A stretch of DNA of 64,000 nucleotides. It comes from Caballeronia sp. SEWSISQ10-4 2 (GTDB taxonomy: Bacteria > Pseudomonadota > Gammaproteobacteria > Burkholderiales > Burkholderiaceae). The position numbers and the translations under genes were made by a program. Positions 18,479 through 27,819 of the stretch are shown here, in pieces. The notes under the pieces are model-generated. The model was not told the origin of the DNA. It saw only the letters and a list, made by a program, of their open reading frames with translations, and did not search any database. The first letter of the stretch is position 1. The number at the start of each line of letters is the position of its first letter. Where the stretch lies: positions 1-64,000 of the forward strand of contig NZ_JALPRJ010000016.1 in NCBI RefSeq assembly GCF_030464885.1. The letters run 5' to 3'.

Positions 18479-18877
18479 TCAGGCCATCTTGACCGGAGCG
18501 CGCCACGATTCCGGATTCGTCCAGAATGCGCCACGCAGACGGTCGCGGCTCGGCGGTGCAGGCGGCTTCGCAGCGGTAGAACCGATCCGGCCCCGCAGCG
18601 ACACTTCACGGCCGTTGTTGCCGAGACGCTTCACAATTTCGGCGAGCGTACCATCTGCTTGCCATTCGTCGAACCGGCGACGGCAGGTCGGCGGCGACGG
18701 GTAACGGCCCGGCAACTTCGACCAGCCTTCGCCCGTGGACAGGACCCACAACACGGCATTGACGACAGCGCGTGCTTCGACGCGCGGACGGCCGCGCCGT
18801 TCACTGCGTGCCGGTTCTGCGCAAAACAAGGCCTCGACCAGCGCCCACTCGTTATCTCTTAAATCGTCGAACATCAT
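18479..18877 (-). CDS. Stand-alone IS5-type transposase N-terminal domain protein (DUF4096)
   Basis: 132 residues. The first 85 match the DNA-binding N-terminal domain of IS5-family transposases: LRDNEWALVEALFC, RGRPRVEARAVVNAVLWV, GEGWSKLPGRYP and TCRRRFDEWQADG. The DDE catalytic domain is absent; the remainder is a short basic Pro/Arg tail. The start has a good RBS (GAGGTGAAAC) and the frame is intact; its terminator is separate. No inverted repeats flank it. It looks like a kept, domesticated DNA-binding protein and not a broken IS. A second protein of the same type is at 47241-47726. Confidence 0.75.
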   Translation of the reverse strand: MMFDDLRDNEWALVEALFCAEPARSERRGRPRVEARAVVNAVLWVLSTGEGWSKLPGRYPSPPTCRRRFDEWQADGTLAEIVKRLGNNGREVSLRGRIGSTAAKPPAPPSRDRLRGAFWTNPESWRAPVKMA

Positions 18878-19289
18878 GTTTCACCTCAGCGAAGCTAACC
18901 CCGGTGCGCTGCCCCGCGCCGCGCACTCTGGTCGGAATTCGAAGATCGAACCCAGGTAAGGTCGGAGCAGACATTGCGACGGACGATTTGCGTTTAGAAC
19001 TGCAATGGCGCCGACCTCTGCACAAGTAAATGCGAGAACCGTGCCATGCTTGTATCGATCGGTCGGAAAGCCTCGCGGCAGTAGGCTGGCGCGGTGCCAG
19101 CATGGGCCGTATGAGACGCTATAAGTGCAGTTAATGAAATCGGGACAATCACCAATCAAGTGCAGCAAGCCCATCCGGCGTGCGCAGATGCATTTTTGCT
19201 GCACCGCAGCGCGACGGTTATGAAACCGTTTTCTTGGCGACCTTTGATCTACAATCTGCATTAATTAGAAAGATTGATGAGGATAGGGT
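18878..19289. other. Divergent intergenic region
   Basis: Separates the minus-strand transposase-domain gene from the plus-strand LysR gene. It should hold both promoters. No intact gene, tandem repeat or strong hairpin was recognised. Confidence 0.5.
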
Positions 19290-20204
19290 ATGAGTCGGGT
19301 GCTCAATGTGACGTTGCGGCAGCTACGCGTGTTTATCGAAGTCGCGAAGCTGCAGAGTTTTAGTCGGGCCGGCGATGAAATCGGCCTGACGCAGTCGGCG
19401 GTGAGCCGCTGCGTGCGCGAGCTCGAAGGGGAAATCGGCTTGAAACTGGTCGATCGGACCACGCGCGAGGTGCAACTCACCGATGTCGGCACGAATCTCG
19501 TGGGCAGTGTGTCGCGCTTGCTGTCAGACCTCGATGAAGCGCTCAACGAAATCCGCGATCTTGGTCAGCAGCGGCGCGGACGGGTGATCGTGGCGGCCAG
19601 TCCGACCGTGGCGTGTCGCTTGATGCCGCTCGTGATTGCCGCGTGTGTCCGGGAATTCCCGCTGATTTCGCTGGGTTTGCGCGACGACCTGCAGAGCGAC
19701 GTGATCCGCAAGGTCAAGTCCGGCGAAGTCGATTTCGGCGTGGCTATCGGCCCGTATGCCAATGACGACCTGTATGGCGAAGTCGTAATGACCGACTCGT
19801 TCTGCGCGGTCGTGAGGCAGGACCATCCCCTGGCAGCCGCGCAGGAGGTGCCGTGGGCGGCACTGTCAGGAGAGCGTCTCGTCATGCTGGATCACGCCTC
19901 CGGAAGCCGTCCGATTATCGATGCCGTGCTACGCGAGCATCGCGTTATCGCCGAAGTGGTGCAGGAACTCGGCCATTCCGCCACGGTGTTCGGGTTGGTG
20001 GAGGCGAGCGTCGGGATTAGCGTGCTGCCGCGGCTGGCCCTGCCGTTGCCGGCGAATTCGTCGCTGTTAGCGCTGCCGCTCGTGCCGCGGGTTGAACGAA
20101 CGGTGGAACTGGTGCGGCGGCGTGACCGGTCGTTATCGCCGGCGGCGGAGTCGGTGTGGGGATTGGTCGCCGGATTGCCGAAGCGGGTTGAAGAGCTGGA
20201 TTAG
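19290..20204 (+). CDS. LysR-family transcriptional regulator
   Basis: 304 residues. HTH domain VTLRQLRVFIEVAKLQSFSR, AGDEIGLTQSAVSRCVRELE, then a substrate-binding domain from about residue 92 (GRVIVAASPTVACRLMPLVI). It belongs to the CbbR/CysB-like general LysR group with no clear ligand. Start ATG 19290 follows AGGATAGGG. The aminotransferase gene begins 180 bp downstream on the same strand and may be its target or a co-transcribed neighbour. Confidence 0.88.
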   Translation: MSRVLNVTLRQLRVFIEVAKLQSFSRAGDEIGLTQSAVSRCVRELEGEIGLKLVDRTTREVQLTDVGTNLVGSVSRLLSDLDEALNEIRDLGQQRRGRVIVAASPTVACRLMPLVIAACVREFPLISLGLRDDLQSDVIRKVKSGEVDFGVAIGPYANDDLYGEVVMTDSFCAVVRQDHPLAAAQEVPWAALSGERLVMLDHASGSRPIIDAVLREHRVIAEVVQELGHSATVFGLVEASVGISVLPRLALPLPANSSLLALPLVPRVERTVELVRRRDRSLSPAAESVWGLVAGLPKRVEELD

Positions 20205-20386
20205 CCGATTCGCGGAGGGGGGATGGCGAAGCGCGTAGGCGGTCCTCGAGCTTATTTCTCCGGTTTAGCCATCTCGCAGGCTTCGCGATTCCGCGTAAAA
20301 CTGGCCTGATGGCTAACGCACGAGCCGTACAGCGCTTTTCCGAGGGTGTCGCGTTAGACTTTCGCTTTCCATCGGCGGAGGCGGCA

Positions 20387-21640
20387 ATGAGCGAGTCAGA
20401 AGGAGCGGTTATCTCGGAACTTGGTGCGAGGGCGAGTGCGCAAAGCGCGCCGAATGCACGTGAGGCGGTCCGCGCGCTGCGCCCGTCGCAGATTCGCGAG
20501 GTCGCCAACGCGGGTTTCGGTGTCCCGGATGTGCTTCCTTTCTGGTTTGGCGAATCGAATCAGGTCACGCCGCAATTTATCCGCGACGCTGCCAGCCGCG
20601 CGCTCGCCGATGGTGCAACCTTCTACACGCACAATCTGGGCGTGGCGCCGCTGCGCGAAGCGCTCGCCGCTTACGTCGGCAAGCTGCATGGCGCTACCCG
20701 GCCTGCGGAAATTGCTGTGACAAGCGCCGGTGTTAATGCGCTGATGCTGGCGACGCAGTTGGTCGCGGGTGCCGGCGACCGGGTAGTGGCTGTCACGCCG
20801 TTGTGGCCAAATCTTGTCGAAATCCCGAAGATTCTCGGTGCTACCGTGGAAACGGTCGCATTGACGTATGGTGCCGACGGCTGGACGCTCGATCTCGACC
20901 GTTTGCTTGCCGCGCTGACGCCCGGTACGCGGATGCTGATGGTCAACTCGCCGAACAACCCCACCGGCTGGGTCATGACGCGCGAGCAGCAGCAAGCGGT
21001 GCTTGACCGGTGCAGGCAGCTTGGCATCTGGCTGGTCGCCGACGAAGTGTACGAACGCCTCTATTACGGCAATGACGCCACGGTCGCGCCTTCGTTCCTC
21101 GATCTGGCGAACCGCGACGAACGCGTGATCGCGGTGAACTCCTTCTCGAAGGCATGGCTGATGACGGGCTGGCGGCTGGGTTGGATCGTCGCGCCCGAGC
21201 GTCTGATGGAGGATCTTGCCAAGCTGGTCGAGTACAACACGTCTTGCGCGCCTTCGTTCGTCCAGATGGCGGGGATCGCCGCGGTGAAGGACGGCGAGCA
21301 ATTTACGCGATCGCTGGTCGCTGACCTGCGCGCCAGCCGCGACTACCTGGTGACGGCATTGCAGCGCATCCCGGGTATTGACGTGCGGGCGCCCGCCGGC
21401 GCCATGTACCTGTTCTTCAGGCTTCCGGGCGCGGACCGCAGCCTCGAGTTGTGCAAGGCGCTGGTGCGCGAAAGCGCGCTCGGACTTGCGCCGGGCAGCG
21501 CGTTCGGTCCGGAAGGAGAGGGTTTTGTGCGCTGGTGTTATGCCTGCGACACCGCCCGACTGGACGCCGGCGTAGCACGTCTGCGGGCGTTTATGGAGGC
21601 GCACCCGGCTTCGTCACACGCAACGGGGCATCGGGGCTGA
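20387..21640 (+). CDS. PLP-dependent class I/II aminotransferase
   Basis: 417-residue fold-type I aminotransferase. Conserved parts: YTHNLGVAPLREALAAYVGK, the NSPNNPTGWVM loop, DEVYERLYY with the PLP-pairing Asp, and SFSKAWLMTGWRLGW with the Schiff-base lysine (about residue 256). The C-terminal substrate Arg lies near GFVRWCYAC. The start is taken at ATG 20387 with GGAGGCGGCA upstream; the longer frame adds 26 residues without RBS. Aspartate/aromatic-type specificity is likely, but the exact amino donor cannot be told. Confidence 0.88.
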   Translation: MSESEGAVISELGARASAQSAPNAREAVRALRPSQIREVANAGFGVPDVLPFWFGESNQVTPQFIRDAASRALADGATFYTHNLGVAPLREALAAYVGKLHGATRPAEIAVTSAGVNALMLATQLVAGAGDRVVAVTPLWPNLVEIPKILGATVETVALTYGADGWTLDLDRLLAALTPGTRMLMVNSPNNPTGWVMTREQQQAVLDRCRQLGIWLVADEVYERLYYGNDATVAPSFLDLANRDERVIAVNSFSKAWLMTGWRLGWIVAPERLMEDLAKLVEYNTSCAPSFVQMAGIAAVKDGEQFTRSLVADLRASRDYLVTALQRIPGIDVRAPAGAMYLFFRLPGADRSLELCKALVRESALGLAPGSAFGPEGEGFVRWCYACDTARLDAGVARLRAFMEAHPASSHATGHRG

Positions 21641-22028
21641 AGGATTTGGGCCGCAGGGCAGGGAGGCAGGCGAGAAGCGGTCACCTGCGAGGCCCGCCTG
21701 ACGTGAGTCTTGCGGCGACCCAATGTTTCACCTTTACGCACCGTTTGTTTTTGCGTAATATGCGTCCAGTCACGCGCTTCCGCCTTGGAAAGTGCTACTT
21801 CGTCCGGCTGGGAAAAACTCGGCGATCAGGATCTGATCCCGTGTTTTGCTTCCCCCCGGTGCGTGCTCCCAATCAATATGACCGATCAGAAATCGGGCGA
21901 GCGCGTCGTCAGTATCCTCGTCCACGGTTTCCCAGTCTGAGCGTTGCGAATGGTTCGAGTAATCGGCGTCCTTCGTTTTCGGCCTGACTTGAACGGTTCA
22001 TAGACCATACAGGGTCCTATCTAGCTGC
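21641..22028. other. Intergenic stretch upstream of scpB
   Basis: Nothing gene-like is seen. A T-rich patch with TAATAT near 21760 could be part of a promoter, but the -35 is weak. Small frames present here lack RBS and protein-like composition. Confidence 0.45.
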
Positions 22029-23327
22029 ATGAATACCCAAGAGGCGAAGATCGTCCTCGAGACTGCCTTGATCTGCGCGCAGGAGCCGCTGAAACTCGCC
22101 GAGTTGCGAAAGCTTTTCGTCGACGATATCTCGGCAGACACGGTTCGCACCTTGCTCGACGCCCTGAAGCAGGATTGGTCGGGACGCGGCGTGGAACTGG
22201 TGGCGCTAGCGTCCGGATGGCGGTTTCAGAGCAAACCTGCAATGCGGGCCTATCTCGACCGGCTACATCCGGAAAAGCCGCCAAAATATTCGCGAGCCGT
22301 GCTTGAAACGCTCGCGATCATTGGTTACCGGCAGCCGGTGACGCGTGGAGACATCGAAGAAATTCGCGGCGTCACCGTGAACACGCAGGTCGTGAAGCAA
22401 CTGGAAGACCGCGGCTGGATCGAGGTGATCGGTCATCGCGACGTGCCCGGCCGGCCCGCGCTTTATGCCACCACCAAGCAGTTTCTGGATGACCTGGGCC
22501 TGAGCGCGCTGGACGAACTGCCCGCACTCGATAATCCGTCTGCGCAACTGGAAGCGTCGTTGCTCGCGCAGCATGCGATCGATTTTCCTGGCGACGATCC
22601 GGTGGCCGCCATCGGTGCCGCGCTGTCGCAAGGGCTGGTGGGATCGAAGCACGAAGCCGCTTCGCTGCCCGATGCGCCGGATGCGGAAATATCGACGCCG
22701 TCCGAGTCCATATCGGATGTTGATGTTGATGTTGACGTTGATGTTGACGCGGGCTTGGGCCCAACTTCGACGGCTATCGCCGAAAGAAAGCCGGATGGCG
22801 AGCATGGGGCGGTCGTCGATGTTGCCGATTCAGGAACGCCGGATGCTTCGGCAAGTATGACCAAGCATGACGCGGCTCAGCCGATGCATGTGGGGGAACC
22901 CGCAGCGCCGGGGCCAGTCCACGCAGAAGGCGAGCCGCTTTTGCACCCGCAGGCCGGTTCTGACGAGCCCGTGAACGAGACGAACGCCGATGCGCAAACG
23001 AACGCACCGGTGCAATTCCAACCGCAACATGCGGTGTCCGCGACCGGTCCGGAGCCGCACGAAGCGGTTGTGGATATCAACCGGAACCAGACGCACGCGA
23101 GGCCAGGCGACGCGGACAACCGTCGCGAGGCGCCGGATGCCGGCGCACTGACTGGCGACGCCGCGCAACACGCATTACCGCGCGCCGCAGATGAATCCGA
23201 TGGCTTCGACGACAACGCGAGCGCACCGGATGCATCGAACCAATTCGACGCATCGAATGCGCCGGACGAATCAAACGAAATCGACGAATTCAACGCACCG
23301 GACGACCAGACTGCGCGCCGCGCCTGA
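22029..23327 (+). CDS. scpB: Segregation and condensation protein ScpB, with long acidic tail
   Basis: The first 180 residues are canonical ScpB: two winged-helix domains with [40 protein letters not shown] and [22 protein letters not shown]. ScpB works with ScpA and SMC in chromosome condensation and segregation. The remaining 250 residues are acidic, low-complexity and probably disordered, with an Asp-Val repeat (about residues 230-241) and Asn/Asp/Ala-rich repeats near the end. The usual ScpB is about 200-300 residues, so the tail is unusually long. It is followed 100 bp later by rluB, a conserved pairing. ScpA is not in the window. Confidence 0.92.
   Translation: MNTQEAKIVLETALICAQEPLKLAELRKLFVDDISADTVRTLLDALKQDWSGRGVELVALASGWRFQSKPAMRAYLDRLHPEKPPKYSRAVLETLAIIGYRQPVTRGDIEEIRGVTVNTQVVKQLEDRGWIEVIGHRDVPGRPALYATTKQFLDDLGLSALDELPALDNPSAQLEASLLAQHAIDFPGDDPVAAIGAALSQGLVGSKHEAASLPDAPDAEISTPSESISDVDVDVDVDVDAGLGPTSTAIAERKPDGEHGAVVDVADSGTPDASASMTKHDAAQPMHVGEPAAPGPVHAEGEPLLHPQAGSDEPVNETNADAQTNAPVQFQPQHAVSATGPEPHEAVVDINRNQTHARPGDADNRREAPDAGALTGDAAQHALPRAADESDGFDDNASAPDASNQFDASNAPDESNEIDEFNAPDDQTARRA
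22716..22749 (+). repeat. GATGTT hexanucleotide repeat inside scpB
   Basis: Five and a half near-identical GATGTT units (some GACGTT), coding for alternating Asp-Val. Unit number changes would keep frame, so the tail can expand or shrink by slippage. Confidence 0.85.
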
Positions 23328-23427
23328 GGCCTGTTTGCACGAACCTTCATTCGGCTATTAATCACCATCGGCCGGATTTTTTGACGCGCCTGCGACGGGC
23401 GCGCGACCCGACACAATTGAGGTTGTT

Positions 23428-25362
23428 TTGACACATTCCCACGACAGCGATTCGCCCGAATCCGAGCGCCCCGTTCGTGCCGATGAAGCACATGGCCAGG
23501 CCGACGCAGGCGAACGCACACGCAACGACGAACCCGCCGACGGTGAAGAACGTCCGCGTCGCGGCTTGCGGCGGGGGCCTCGCAGCCTGATCGCGCGCCG
23601 TCGCGCCGTCGCCAAGACGAAGGGTGCCGATGGTGCGCCGCCGGTTGCGCCGGGTGGCGTGATCGCTGAAGCGCCGCCGGACGGCGTAGTCGCGGCGCAG
23701 GTGCGGATGCCGCGCAAGGATGCGGGTTCGCGCGGGCCGCGAAACGGTGCGGGTAGCGCAGACAATGCGCGCGCCGGGTCGGGCGGCAAGCCCCGCGGTC
23801 CGCGTGAAGGTTCGGTCGAGGGTGCTCGCGAAGGCCAGGCGCCGCGCGAAGGCGGCCGTCGCCCGGCGCGGCAGGCTCAACCGGGGCAGGCTCAAAAACG
23901 CGGTCGCGGCGATGGCGCCGCAGCGCCGGCCGTGCCGGTGGCAGCGGGTGCGGAAGACGACGTTTTCGCCTACGTGACATCGCCGGCATTCGACGCCGAC
24001 AACACCACGGGCGGCGTGCGTGCTCCCATGTTGCGCCGCGGCCGCACCGCACCTCAGAAACGTGTGCTGGAAGCGGACGACGACACCCCGAAGCTTCACA
24101 AGGTGCTCGCCGAGGCCGGCATGGGTTCGCGCCGCGATATGGAAGAACTGATCGTGGCAGGACGGGTATCGGTGAATGGAGAGCCGGCGCACATCGGCCA
24201 GCGCATCATGCCGACCGACCAGGTGCGCATCAACGGCAAGCCGGTGAAGCGCAAGCTCGCGAGCAAACCCCCGCGCATCCTGCTGTATCACAAGCCGACG
24301 GGCGAGATCGTGAGTCACGCCGATCCCGAGGGCCGTCCTTCGGTCTTTGACAACCTCCCGCCGATGAAAACGGCCAAGTGGCTCGCGGTCGGACGGCTCG
24401 ACTTCAACACGGAAGGTTTGTTGCTGCTGACGACATCGGGCGATCTGGCCAACCGGTTCATGCATCCGCGTTACAGCGTCGAGCGTGAATACGCGGTGCG
24501 GGTGGTGGGCGAATTGTCGGAAGGCATGCGCCAGAAGCTGCTGCACGGCGTGGAGCTGGAAGACGGCCCGGCCAATTTCCTTCGTATTCGCGATGGCGGC
24601 GGCGAAGGCACGAATCACTGGTATCACGTGGCGCTGGCTGAAGGCCGGAACCGCGAAGTGCGCCGCATGTTCGAAGCGGCCGGCCTGATGGTGAGCCGGC
24701 TGATCCGTACCCGGCACGGCCCGATCGCGTTGCCCAAGGGGCTCAAGCGCGGCCGCTGGGAAGAACTCGAGGACAATGAAGTGCGTGACCTGCTGGCATC
24801 GGTCGGACTCAAGGCGCCGGCCGAAGAGCGGGGTTCGCGCAGCGCCGCGCCGCGCGTGCAGCCTGATCCGCTGCAAACATCGATGGGCATCATCACGCGT
24901 GAGCCCGTGCTCAGTTCGCATGGCCGATTCGCCCAGACGCCGACGCGCGGTGGCCCCGGCGGGACGGGCGGCCGGCGTGGTGCGCCCGGCGGTTTCGGCG
25001 GCGGCTCAAGTGGCGGTTATGCAGGCAGCGGCAGCGGAGGCGGTTACGGCGCACGCAGCGGCAACGGCGGCCGGGAAGCAAACGGCAATCGAGCGGGCGG
25101 CGAAGCGAACGGCAACCGCGCAATGCCGCGTCCGGGCGGCTCCGCCGGCGGTCCGCGCGGCAGTCGTCCACCAGGTTCACCTGCCATGGGCAATGGCAAC
25201 GGGGCAGGCGGGCGCTCGGCAAATGGTGGCGGCAAGCGCCCCGGTCAGGGCGGCCGTCAAGGCCCGGCTGGCGCGGGTGCACAAGGTAATGGCGGCAACG
25301 CGGGCGGCGCAGGCCGTGGCGGCGCGCGCCCGGCGCCGCGCAACCGTACGCGCGGACGCTAA
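23428..25362 (+). CDS. rluB: 23S rRNA pseudouridine synthase RluB, with disordered extensions
   Basis: 644 residues, about twice the enzyme core. Residues 1-210 are charged, Arg/Gly/Ala-rich and probably disordered. The S4 domain is at about 215-275 ([20 protein letters not shown]), and the catalytic domain at about 285-460 carries the active Asp in [13 protein letters not shown] (Asp325). The last 170 residues are Gly/Asn/Arg-rich. RluB makes pseudouridine in helix 89 region of 23S rRNA in E. coli. TTG 23428 is chosen because TTGAGG lies 9 nt before and no ATG fits. RNA-binding RGG-like tails are common in this group of beta-proteobacteria. Confidence 0.9.
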   Translation: MTHSHDSDSPESERPVRADEAHGQADAGERTRNDEPADGEERPRRGLRRGPRSLIARRRAVAKTKGADGAPPVAPGGVIAEAPPDGVVAAQVRMPRKDAGSRGPRNGAGSADNARAGSGGKPRGPREGSVEGAREGQAPREGGRRPARQAQPGQAQKRGRGDGAAAPAVPVAAGAEDDVFAYVTSPAFDADNTTGGVRAPMLRRGRTAPQKRVLEADDDTPKLHKVLAEAGMGSRRDMEELIVAGRVSVNGEPAHIGQRIMPTDQVRINGKPVKRKLASKPPRILLYHKPTGEIVSHADPEGRPSVFDNLPPMKTAKWLAVGRLDFNTEGLLLLTTSGDLANRFMHPRYSVEREYAVRVVGELSEGMRQKLLHGVELEDGPANFLRIRDGGGEGTNHWYHVALAEGRNREVRRMFEAAGLMVSRLIRTRHGPIALPKGLKRGRWEELEDNEVRDLLASVGLKAPAEERGSRSAAPRVQPDPLQTSMGIITREPVLSSHGRFAQTPTRGGPGGTGGRRGAPGGFGGGSSGGYAGSGSGGGYGARSGNGGREANGNRAGGEANGNRAMPRPGGSAGGPRGSRPPGSPAMGNGNGAGGRSANGGGKRPGQGGRQGPAGAGAQGNGGNAGGAGRGGARPAPRNRTRGR

Positions 25363-25534
25363 ACTAAAGGTCAAACGTCGCGCCGATCGAACAGCTGGAT
25401 GCGCGAGGGCGCGGTACTTCGTGGCGACGGCTAGTGGGCAGGCGGATCGCCAGCTCACCCGTTAGTGAAATTCCGCGCGATGACTTTAGCCTCGGGAAAG
25501 TCCGACAAAAGCGCACTAAATGCCTTCGATTTGC

Positions 25535-25563
25535 TTGGTAAATAGCCACCAAAGGGCTATATA
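25535..25563 (+). promoter_or_regulatory. Probable sigma-70 promoter of the rimP-nusA-infB operon
   Basis: TTGGTA (25535-25540), a 17-bp spacer and TATATA (25558-25563). It lies 230 bp before the rimP start, giving a leader of about 220 nt that contains a terminator-like hairpin. Confidence 0.55.
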
Positions 25564-25665
25564 CAGGGCGTATTGGTTGCGTTTATCCCGAAAAATGGCT
25601 AACATCACAAAGTCGCTGGGCATGGTGTTTGTTTCGCCGCCCGGATGTGATCTCGGTACAGAAGG

Positions 25666-25690
25666 ATGGGCGTTGCGCCCATTTTTTTTT
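25666..25690 (+). terminator. Attenuator-like hairpin in the rimP leader
   Basis: ATGGGCG-TTG-CGCCCAT, a 7-bp stem directly followed by nine T. It lies between the likely promoter and rimP, so transcripts must read through it to reach nusA. Confidence 0.7.
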
Positions 25691-25793
25691 GGCCGTTCGG
25701 TTCAGCATCTTGGGGCAACGAATGCGCGCCGGCTCAAGGCGCGGTCCGCAGGTGTTCGGCGTGGAGCGCGCGAACATCTTGGAGTCTTTCACT

Positions 25794-26255
25794 GTGCAAC
25801 TGACGGAAATCATCGAAACCACGGTCTCGGGCCTGGGCTACGAACTTGTCGATATCGAGCGCGCGGGAGGCGGTTTGCTGCGTATCTCCATCGACCAGCC
25901 CGCCGGTATCGCGATTGAAGACTGTGAGAAAGTCACACGTCAGCTTCAATATCTTTTCGAAGTGGAGAATATCGATTACTCACGGCTCGAAGTCGGGTCG
26001 CCGGGTCTCGATCGTCCGCTCAAGAAATTGGCGGATTTCGAACGCTTCGCGGGCAGCGAAGTCACTATCACATTGAAGAAGCCGCTGGACGGGCGTAAGT
26101 CGTACCGTGGCATCCTGCATGCCCCGGACGGCGAGTCGATTGGTTTGGAATTCGAAGGGAAGGACGGCGGCGCTGCGATGCTCGATTTCACGCTCGCAGA
26201 CCTCGATAAAGCACGTCTCGTCCCCAAAGTTGACTTTAGGAGCCGCAAACAATGA
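25794..26255 (+). CDS. rimP: Ribosome maturation factor RimP
   Basis: 153-residue factor for 30S subunit maturation. It starts [20 protein letters not shown] and has [20 protein letters not shown] and [13 protein letters not shown], all RimP marks, followed by the C-terminal SH3-like domain. The GTG at 25794 is the start (GGAG 10 nt upstream); the open frame continues upstream through the terminator hairpin and is not coding. Its stop overlaps the nusA ATG. Length is normal. Confidence 0.93.
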   Translation: MQLTEIIETTVSGLGYELVDIERAGGGLLRISIDQPAGIAIEDCEKVTRQLQYLFEVENIDYSRLEVGSPGLDRPLKKLADFERFAGSEVTITLKKPLDGRKSYRGILHAPDGESIGLEFEGKDGGAAMLDFTLADLDKARLVPKVDFRSRKQ

Positions 26256-27727
26256 GTCGCGAAGTTTTGATGCTGGCGGATGCGCTGGCGCGCGAGAAGA
26301 ACGTCAACAAGGACGTGGTGTACGCAGCGCTCGAAGCAGCGCTTGCTTCGGCAACGAAGAAGCTGTTCGAGGAAGACGTGGATATCCGCGTGGCGATCGA
26401 CCGTGAAAGCGGTGAGCACGAAACCTTCCGTCGCTGGAAAGTGGTGCCGGACGAAGCCGGCCTGCAGGAACCGGATCAGGAAATCCTGTTGTTCGAAGCG
26501 AAGGAAGAGAAGCCTGACGCACAAATCGACGACTACATCGAGCAACCCATTCCGTCCATCGAGTTTGGCCGGATTGGCGCGCAGGCTGCCAAGCAGGTGA
26601 TTCTTCAGAAGGTTCGCGACGCTGAGCGCGAGCAGATCCTGAACGACTTCCTGGAGCGCGGCGAAAAGATCATGACCGGCGCGGTGAAGCGTCTGGACAA
26701 GGGCAATTTCATCGTCGAATCGGGTCGTGTGGAAGCGCTCCTGCGCCGCGACCAGTTGATTCCGAAGGAAAACCTGCGTGTCGGCGACCGGGTTCGCGCT
26801 TATATCGCGAAGGTCGACCGCACGGCACGTGGCCCGCAGATCGAACTCTCGCGCACGGCGCCCGAGTTCCTGATGAAGCTGTTCGAAATGGAAGTGCCGG
26901 AAATCGAGCAGGGCCTGCTCGAAATCAAGGCGGCCGCGCGCGATCCTGGCGTGCGTGCGAAAATCGGGGTGATTGCTTACGACAAGCGCATCGACCCGAT
27001 CGGTACATGTGTCGGGATTCGCGGTTCGCGGGTGCAGGCGGTGAGAAATGAGCTCGGTGGCGAGAACGTCGACATCGTGCTATGGTCAGAGGACCCCGCT
27101 CAGTTCGTGATCGGCGCGCTCGCGCCGGCCGCCGTTCAGTCGATCGTCGTCGATGAAGAGAAACATTCGATGGACGTCGTCGTGGACGAAAATGAACTCG
27201 CGGTTGCCATCGGCCGCAGCGGCCAGAACGTGCGTCTTGCCAGCGAATTGACCGGCTGGCAAATCAACATCATGACGCCGGACGAGTCCGCGCTGAAGCA
27301 GAACGAAGAGCGTGGCACGTTGCGCAGCCTGTTCATGGCGAGACTCGACGTTGATGAGGAAGTGGCCGACATTCTCATCGACGAAGGCTTCACCAGCCTC
27401 GAGGAGATCGCGTATGTGCCGCTCAACGAAATGCTCGAAATCGAAGCCTTCGACGAAGACACCGTTCACGAATTGCGTAACCGCTCTCGTGACGCGCTTC
27501 TGACGCTGGCGATAGCGAACGAAGAGAAGGTCGAGGGCATCGCGCTCGACCTGAAGAGCCTCGAAGGTATGACCGATGAGTTGTACGCGAAGCTCGAAGA
27601 ACATCAGATCCGGACGCGCGACGACCTCGCCGAGCTGGCTGTGGATGAGCTGGTCGAGATGACCAGTATTGAAGAGGATGCCGCTAAGGCGTTGATCATG
27701 AAAGCACGTGAACACTGGTTCCAGTGA
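26252..27727 (+). CDS. nusA: Transcription termination/antitermination factor NusA
   Basis: 491 residues. Order: N-terminal RNA-polymerase-binding domain (1-125), S1 domain (about 130-200, [20 protein letters not shown]), two KH domains (about 230-345, including [20 protein letters not shown] and [20 protein letters not shown]) and two C-terminal acidic repeats (about 360-490) as in E. coli. It modulates pausing, termination and antitermination. ATG overlaps the rimP stop (ATGA), so the two are translationally coupled. NusA may feed back on the leader hairpin upstream of rimP. Confidence 0.95.
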   Translation: MSREVLMLADALAREKNVNKDVVYAALEAALASATKKLFEEDVDIRVAIDRESGEHETFRRWKVVPDEAGLQEPDQEILLFEAKEEKPDAQIDDYIEQPIPSIEFGRIGAQAAKQVILQKVRDAEREQILNDFLERGEKIMTGAVKRLDKGNFIVESGRVEALLRRDQLIPKENLRVGDRVRAYIAKVDRTARGPQIELSRTAPEFLMKLFEMEVPEIEQGLLEIKAAARDPGVRAKIGVIAYDKRIDPIGTCVGIRGSRVQAVRNELGGENVDIVLWSEDPAQFVIGALAPAAVQSIVVDEEKHSMDVVVDENELAVAIGRSGQNVRLASELTGWQINIMTPDESALKQNEERGTLRSLFMARLDVDEEVADILIDEGFTSLEEIAYVPLNEMLEIEAFDEDTVHELRNRSRDALLTLAIANEEKVEGIALDLKSLEGMTDELYAKLEEHQIRTRDDLAELAVDELVEMTSIEEDAAKALIMKAREHWFQ

Positions 27728-27819
27728 GAAATGACCATGGCGCACTGACATATCGCGGCCGTTAGGCCGCATGACCCGATCAAACAGCAGGGAATTTGTC
27801 CTTGCATCAAGAGGAATGA

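Noticed and set aside
22716..22749. Hexanucleotide repeat considered as a CRISPR-like or regulatory array
   Set aside because: Unit is 6 bp without spacers and lies in frame in the scpB coding tail.
23362..24921. 519-codon minus-strand frame opposite rluB
   Set aside because: Shadow; the plus frame carries S4 and pseudouridine synthase motifs.
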